Shown here piece by piece: positions 60,900-64,000 of a stretch of 64,000 bases of DNA. Origin of the DNA: Martinezella rhizogenes (lineage in GTDB: Bacteria; Pseudomonadota; Alphaproteobacteria; Rhizobiales; Rhizobiaceae); NCBI GenBank assembly GCA_013322215.1, contig JAAMEZ010000036.1:496001-560000 (forward strand), given 5' to 3'. Position 1 is the first letter of the stretch. Each line of letters opens with the position of its first letter. The position numbers and the translations under genes are program-made. The notes under the pieces are model-generated. The model did not search any database and was not told the DNA's origin. It saw only the letters and a program-made list of their open reading frames with translations.

Positions 60900-61139
60900 A
60901 TCGCTTTATCCAGGGACATCAGGCGGAGCGAATCACTTTCGCGATCGGCACTACTCAAATCGTCGAAATAGTAAAGCGGCCACAGATCGAACGCCGCAGA
61001 GCGCTGTTGATGCGCAAAAACGCATCAAAAACTGCCTTTTATCTAAGCATTTGTAAAACGGACACGAATCGGAGCATATTGTAACTGCGTAGTTCAGTAG
61101 CATTCCGTCACAATTGCGCAGTTAATTGGGAAAACAACC

Positions 61140-62333
61140 ATGCAGCCGAGCCTCGCGCTACAAGAAGATCAAGAGCACCTTCCAACGCTTCTGGCGACAG
61201 ATGCGCAGGAATTGTCTTATCAGCTCCAGCAACATCAGGCAAAGATCTTCCCGCCGCAGTCACAGAAAACTATGCGGATGTTTTCGCCGGCCGAAGCTGC
61301 AGCCTTCATCGGCATCGGTGAGGGTTATCTTCGCCAGATCGCAGCTGAAGGCCATGGACCCGACCCGCTTTCCAATGGGCGCCGGCTTTATGCCGCCCAA
61401 GACATGGACCGCATCCGCAAGGTACTGGATGAGCGCAACGGGGCACCCAAATATGTTCCCTGGCGTAGAGGATCGGAAAAGCTCCAGATCGTCTCGGTCA
61501 TGAATTTCAAGGGTGGCTCAGGCAAAACCACCACCGCCGCCCACCTCGCCCAGTATCTGGCGCTGAGGGGCTATCGCGTGCTGGCTATCGATCTCGATCC
61601 GCAGGCCTCCTTGTCTGCTCTTTTTGGCCATCAACCGGAACTTGATGTCGGCGAAAATGAAACGCTCTACGGCGCCATCCGCTATGAAGAGCCGCGTCCG
61701 ATCGCCGATATCGTCCGCTCGACCTATACGCCGAACCTGCATCTTATCCCCGGCAATCTCGAGCTCATGGAGTTCGAGCACGAAACGCCGCGCGCAATGG
61801 CGGCAGGCCGCGCCGAGACGATGTTTTTTGCCCGCATTGGTGAGGTTCTGACCGAGATCGAAAGCTTCTACGATGTCGTCGTCATCGACTGCCCACCGCA
61901 GCTGGGTTTCCTGACGATGTCTGCGCTCTGCGCCGCGACATCAATCCTTATCACCGTTCATCCGCAGATGCTCGACGTCATGTCCATGTCGCAGTTTCTC
62001 ACCATGACGAGCGAGCTTATGTCCGTGGTCGAGAATGCAGGCGGCCGTACCAGCTACGACTGGATGCGTTATCTCGTCACCCGTTTTGAGCCGAACGACG
62101 GACCGCAAAGTCAGATGACCGGCTTCATGCGAGCAATCTTCGGCAACCGCATGCTGCAGAATGCCATGGTCAAGTCGACGGCCGTTGCCGACGCCGGTGT
62201 CACCAAACAAACGCTTTATGAGGTCGATCGTGCCCAGTTCACCAGGGGTACCTACGACCGGGCTCTGGATTCGCTCAATCTCGTCAACAGCGAGATCGAG
62301 ACGCATCTCCGCCTGACCTGGGGAAGGAAATAA
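61140..62333 (+). CDS. repA: Plasmid partition protein RepA (ParA-type ATPase)
   Basis: 397 residues, normal for RepA of repABC plasmids. N-terminal HTH-like part (FSPAEAAAFIGIGEGYLRQIAAEGHG), deviant Walker A NFKGGSGKTTTAAHLAQYL with its signature lysine, Walker A' AIDLDPQASLS, and VVIDCPPQLGFLT. With RepB and parS it segregates the replicon; with ADP it represses its own operon. It is followed after 4 bp by repB. Confidence 0.97.
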   Translation: MQPSLALQEDQEHLPTLLATDAQELSYQLQQHQAKIFPPQSQKTMRMFSPAEAAAFIGIGEGYLRQIAAEGHGPDPLSNGRRLYAAQDMDRIRKVLDERNGAPKYVPWRRGSEKLQIVSVMNFKGGSGKTTTAAHLAQYLALRGYRVLAIDLDPQASLSALFGHQPELDVGENETLYGAIRYEEPRPIADIVRSTYTPNLHLIPGNLELMEFEHETPRAMAAGRAETMFFARIGEVLTEIESFYDVVVIDCPPQLGFLTMSALCAATSILITVHPQMLDVMSMSQFLTMTSELMSVVENAGGRTSYDWMRYLVTRFEPNDGPQSQMTGFMRAIFGNRMLQNAMVKSTAVADAGVTKQTLYEVDRAQFTRGTYDRALDSLNLVNSEIETHLRLTWGRK

Positions 62334-62337
62334 ATAG

Positions 62338-63339
62338 ATGGCGCGCAAAAACCTCCTTGAAATCTCGGCGCCGAGCACGGCGCGCACGGATGCGCCGACA
62401 GCAAAGGACAATCGTCCGATTGCTGGCTTCCTGCCACAGGCGAGGGGTGCCGGTCCTGTAGGTGGCATTACGAGGACGCTCGGAAACATCACGGAGAAGA
62501 TGGAACGCGCCAGCGATCTCGAACGGCAGCTGGCAGAGGGACAAACGGTCGTCGACATCGATCCCGATGTCATTGACGGGTCCTTCGTTACCGATCGCCT
62601 CGAAATAGATCCGATTGAGCTTGGCCAGCTGGTTGAGCAGATACGCGAGCACGGCCAGCAGGTCCCGATCCTTGTGCGACCGCATCCGGAGGCCAAGGGG
62701 CGCTTTCAGGTCGCCTACGGCCATCGGCGACTGGCGGCCACGAAGGAACTCGGCATTAAAGTGCGCGCGGTCGTGCGTCAGCTCACGGATGACCAGCTGG
62801 TCGTCAGTCAGGGCCAGGAAAACAGCGCACGCACCAATCTCTCCTATGTTGAGCGAGCATTGTTCGCATTGCGCCTCGAGCAGCGTGGTTTTGGCCGCGA
62901 TGTCATCATGGCTGCGCTTGGCGTCGACAAGGCAGCGCTTTCCAAGATGCTGATCGTCACGAGACAGGTGCCTCTGCCGCTTATCAGCGCGATCGGGCCG
63001 GCTCCCGAAATCGGCCGCAGGCGATGGCTAGAGCTGGGAGAGCGTCTTGAGAGCATTGCTTCCGAGCCGATCACTGCGGAGTTGTCCGCGGACAACTATC
63101 GGAAGATGTCGAGCGATGAGCGCTTCCAGCGTGCACTCATTCTGGCAATGGGCAAGCCCACTTCTGCCAAGAGTGTAGCAGCTCCCTCATCCATGACCGG
63201 AGTTCCAGTAACTTTTAAGCGAACACCCGCGCGCGCCACCTTTGTTTTCGACAGCAAGGCTGCGCCTGGTTTCGACGAGTTCGTGCAGGAGAGACTGCAA
63301 TCTCTCTTCAACGAGTTTCAGCAAGGAAAGGAAACGTAA
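62338..63339 (+). CDS. repB: Plasmid partition protein RepB (ParB-type)
   Basis: 333 residues. ParB N-domain with VPILVRPHPEAKGRFQVAYGHRRLAATKELG (ParB box II) and GQENSARTNLSYVERALFALRLEQRGF, then the HTH (VIMAALGVDKAALSKMLIVTRQVP). It binds parS, one copy of which lies inside its own 3' coding part at 63081-63096. It is immediately downstream of repA. Confidence 0.97.
   Translation: MARKNLLEISAPSTARTDAPTAKDNRPIAGFLPQARGAGPVGGITRTLGNITEKMERASDLERQLAEGQTVVDIDPDVIDGSFVTDRLEIDPIELGQLVEQIREHGQQVPILVRPHPEAKGRFQVAYGHRRLAATKELGIKVRAVVRQLTDDQLVVSQGQENSARTNLSYVERALFALRLEQRGFGRDVIMAALGVDKAALSKMLIVTRQVPLPLISAIGPAPEIGRRRWLELGERLESIASEPITAELSADNYRKMSSDERFQRALILAMGKPTSAKSVAAPSSMTGVPVTFKRTPARATFVFDSKAAPGFDEFVQERLQSLFNEFQQGKET
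63081..63096. promoter_or_regulatory. parS centromere site
   Basis: GTTGTCCGCGGACAAC, a perfect 16-bp palindrome matching the repABC consensus GTTNNCNGCNGNNAAC, inside the repB coding sequence. Codons here still encode ordinary RepB residues (ELSADNY). Confidence 0.85.
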
Positions 63340-63344
63340 CCCGC

Positions 63345-63400
63345 AAAAGAAAAAGGCCCCCAAACGACGTCGTCGTGGAAGCCCTTCTCTGATCTTAAGC
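63345..63400 (-). ncRNA. repABC antisense RNA (ctRNA, incompatibility determinant)
   Basis: In the 155-bp repB-repC gap on the minus strand: promoter TTGACT (63430-63435) and GATTCT (63407-63412) with an exact 17-base spacer, expected start near 63400, then GGGCTTCCACGACGACG and a GC-rich hairpin followed by TTTTTCTTTT (63345-63354). Order, length and hairpin match the ctRNA that blocks repC expression in repABC plasmids. Confidence 0.9.
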
Positions 63401-63406
63401 AAATCG

Positions 63407-63435
63407 AGAATCGCATTTCCCCGAATCACAGTCAA
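63407..63435 (-). promoter_or_regulatory. ctRNA promoter
   Basis: TTGACT-N17-GATTCT reading toward the left end; the -35 is one base from consensus. Strong constitutive transcription is usual for this RNA. Confidence 0.8.
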
Positions 63436-63494
63436 GAGTCTTTGACGCCGTTTTGGTGAGCTGTCTTCTTTTGCCACAACGTAGGTGAAAGAAA

Positions 63495-64000
63495 ATGGAA
63501 GCCGAATATGTGACGACGCCTTTTGGGCGGCGGCCGATGACGCTTGCCATGTTGATGGCTCAAAGACGAGCCGAGCATGGGAAGCCCATCAGGTCTGTCG
63601 ACAAATGGAAGATTTATCGCGCGCTCTGTGAAGCCAAGCCTCTTCTCGGGGTGACGGACCGCGCACTTGCAGTTCTCAATGCACTCTTGAGCTTCTATCC
63701 GAAGAACGAGTTATCGGATGACGCCAACCTGATCGTGTTTCCTTCGAACGCGCAATTGTCCTTGCGCGCCCATGGGATGGCCGAGCAGACCATTCGCCGT
63801 CATCTGGCTGCGTTGATCGCTGCCGGGCTTCTTGTGCGCAGAGATAGCCCCAACGGCAAGCGTTATGCTCGTCGGAGCAGGGCAGGGGACCTCAATGAGG
63901 CCTATGGCTTCTCATTGACGCCTCTTCTCTCGCGAGCGGAAGAGATCGAATATCTTGCCGCCCAGGTCGCAGCCGAGCGGCTTCATATCCAGAGCCTGCG
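63495..64000 (+). CDS. repC: Replication initiator RepC (3' end outside window)
   Basis: The first 168 residues are visible: MEAEYVTTPFGRRPMTLAMLMAQRRAE, KWKIYRALCEAKPLLGVTDRALAVLNALLSFYPKNEL and the winged-helix segment LSLRAHGMAEQTIRRHLAALIAAGLLVRRDSPNGKRYARR. All agree with RepC, which initiates replication at an origin usually within its own gene. GTGAAAG precedes the ATG at 63495. Expression is limited by the ctRNA upstream. Confidence 0.95.
   Translation, partial: MEAEYVTTPFGRRPMTLAMLMAQRRAEHGKPIRSVDKWKIYRALCEAKPLLGVTDRALAVLNALLSFYPKNELSDDANLIVFPSNAQLSLRAHGMAEQTIRRHLAALIAAGLLVRRDSPNGKRYARRSRAGDLNEAYGFSLTPLLSRAEEIEYLAAQVAAERLHIQSL

Larger units (their letters stand above)
60669..61139 (+). 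promoter_or_regulatory. repABC upstream control region
   Basis: 471 bases with no gene. They hold two parS-like palindromes (60786-60807, 60880-60899), an inverted repeat TAACTGCG / CGCAGTTA (61082-61089 / 61117-61124) just before repA, and a possible promoter TTGTAA-N18-CATATT (61051-61056 / 61075-61080). RepA autorepression normally acts in this region; the inverted repeat overlapping the repA leader is the best operator candidate. Confidence 0.55.

Noticed and set aside
1..64000. CRISPR arrays, tRNA or rRNA genes, intact insertion sequences, prophage
   Set aside because: Reading both strands showed no regularly spaced repeats, cloverleaf genes, transposase or phage structural genes.

Overview
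The window looks like part of a secondary replicon (megaplasmid or chromid) of a Rhizobiaceae bacterium (Rhizobium/Agrobacterium type). It ends in a repABC locus (repA 61140-62333, repB 62338-63339, repC from 63495 and cut by the window edge) with its antisense ctRNA, and it carries RIME-type rhizobial intergenic repeats. The coding sequence is GC-rich and dense with transporters, catabolic operons and regulators. No rRNA, tRNA, CRISPR array or intact insertion sequence was seen.

Layout, left to right. (1) 1-7417, minus strand: an operon of hydantoinase/oxoprolinase-type hyuB-hyuA followed by a spermidine/putrescine-type ABC importer (ATPase, binding protein, two permeases). A large ATP-binding LuxR (MalT-like) activator lies just upstream at 7531-10197. 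(2) 10536-11864: a secreted DUF882 (YcbK/peptidase M15-like) protein. (3) 11896-17779: a TetR regulator divergent from an HlyD / double-ATPase / two-permease exporter, the same arrangement as E. coli cecR-ybhGFSR. (4) 17906-21105: a FecCD-type importer (BtuFCD-like) under a cobalamin riboswitch. (5) 21224-22318: a 5TM diguanylate cyclase with GGEEI and an I-site. (6) 22905-26537: a copper set (Cys-containing small secreted protein, PepSY membrane protein, PCuAC, Sco, CopC). (7) 26580-30172: TetR divergent from an EmrAB-like efflux pump with two palindromic operators. (8) 30470-30562: a 30-residue single-span membrane microprotein behind an AT-rich structured leader. (9) 30803-35538: a DctB/DctD-like two-component system divergent from a KgtP-like MHS dicarboxylate permease; the response regulator lacks the GAFTGA loop. 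(10) 35789-39544: small orphan genes, a beta-propeller protein, a TPR/HTH regulator and DUF899.

(11) 39659-53917 is a large amino-acid/imino-acid catabolic region: a LuxR solo, a second Pot-type ABC importer with an SDR, and a hydroxyproline-type set consisting of a proline racemase family enzyme (Ser/Thr instead of Cys/Cys), an aconitase-X cis-3-hydroxyproline dehydratase, a DadA-like FAD oxidase/dehydrogenase, an Ldh2-type pyrroline-2-carboxylate reductase, a DHDPS-type pyrroline-4-hydroxy-2-carboxylate deaminase and two GntR/FCD regulators. A decayed GlnQ-like ATPase is fused by an ATGA overlap to the FAD enzyme, which indicates that an amino-acid ABC transporter was lost from this operon. 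A perfect 15+15 bp inverted repeat lies between the first GntR gene and the racemase-family gene. (12) 54178-60191 is gene-poor: a second diguanylate cyclase, GST, HIT, DoxX, two orphan genes and long stretches without recognisable genes. (13) 60192-64000: a ProQ/FinO-family RNA-binding protein, three parS-like palindromes sharing one core, and repABC with ctRNA.

Most biologically suggestive: the FinO/ProQ gene next to a ctRNA-controlled repABC; the GAFTGA-less DctD-like regulator; the microprotein with its structured leader; and the reorganised hydroxyproline locus. All functions are inferred from sequence reading; no database search was run.
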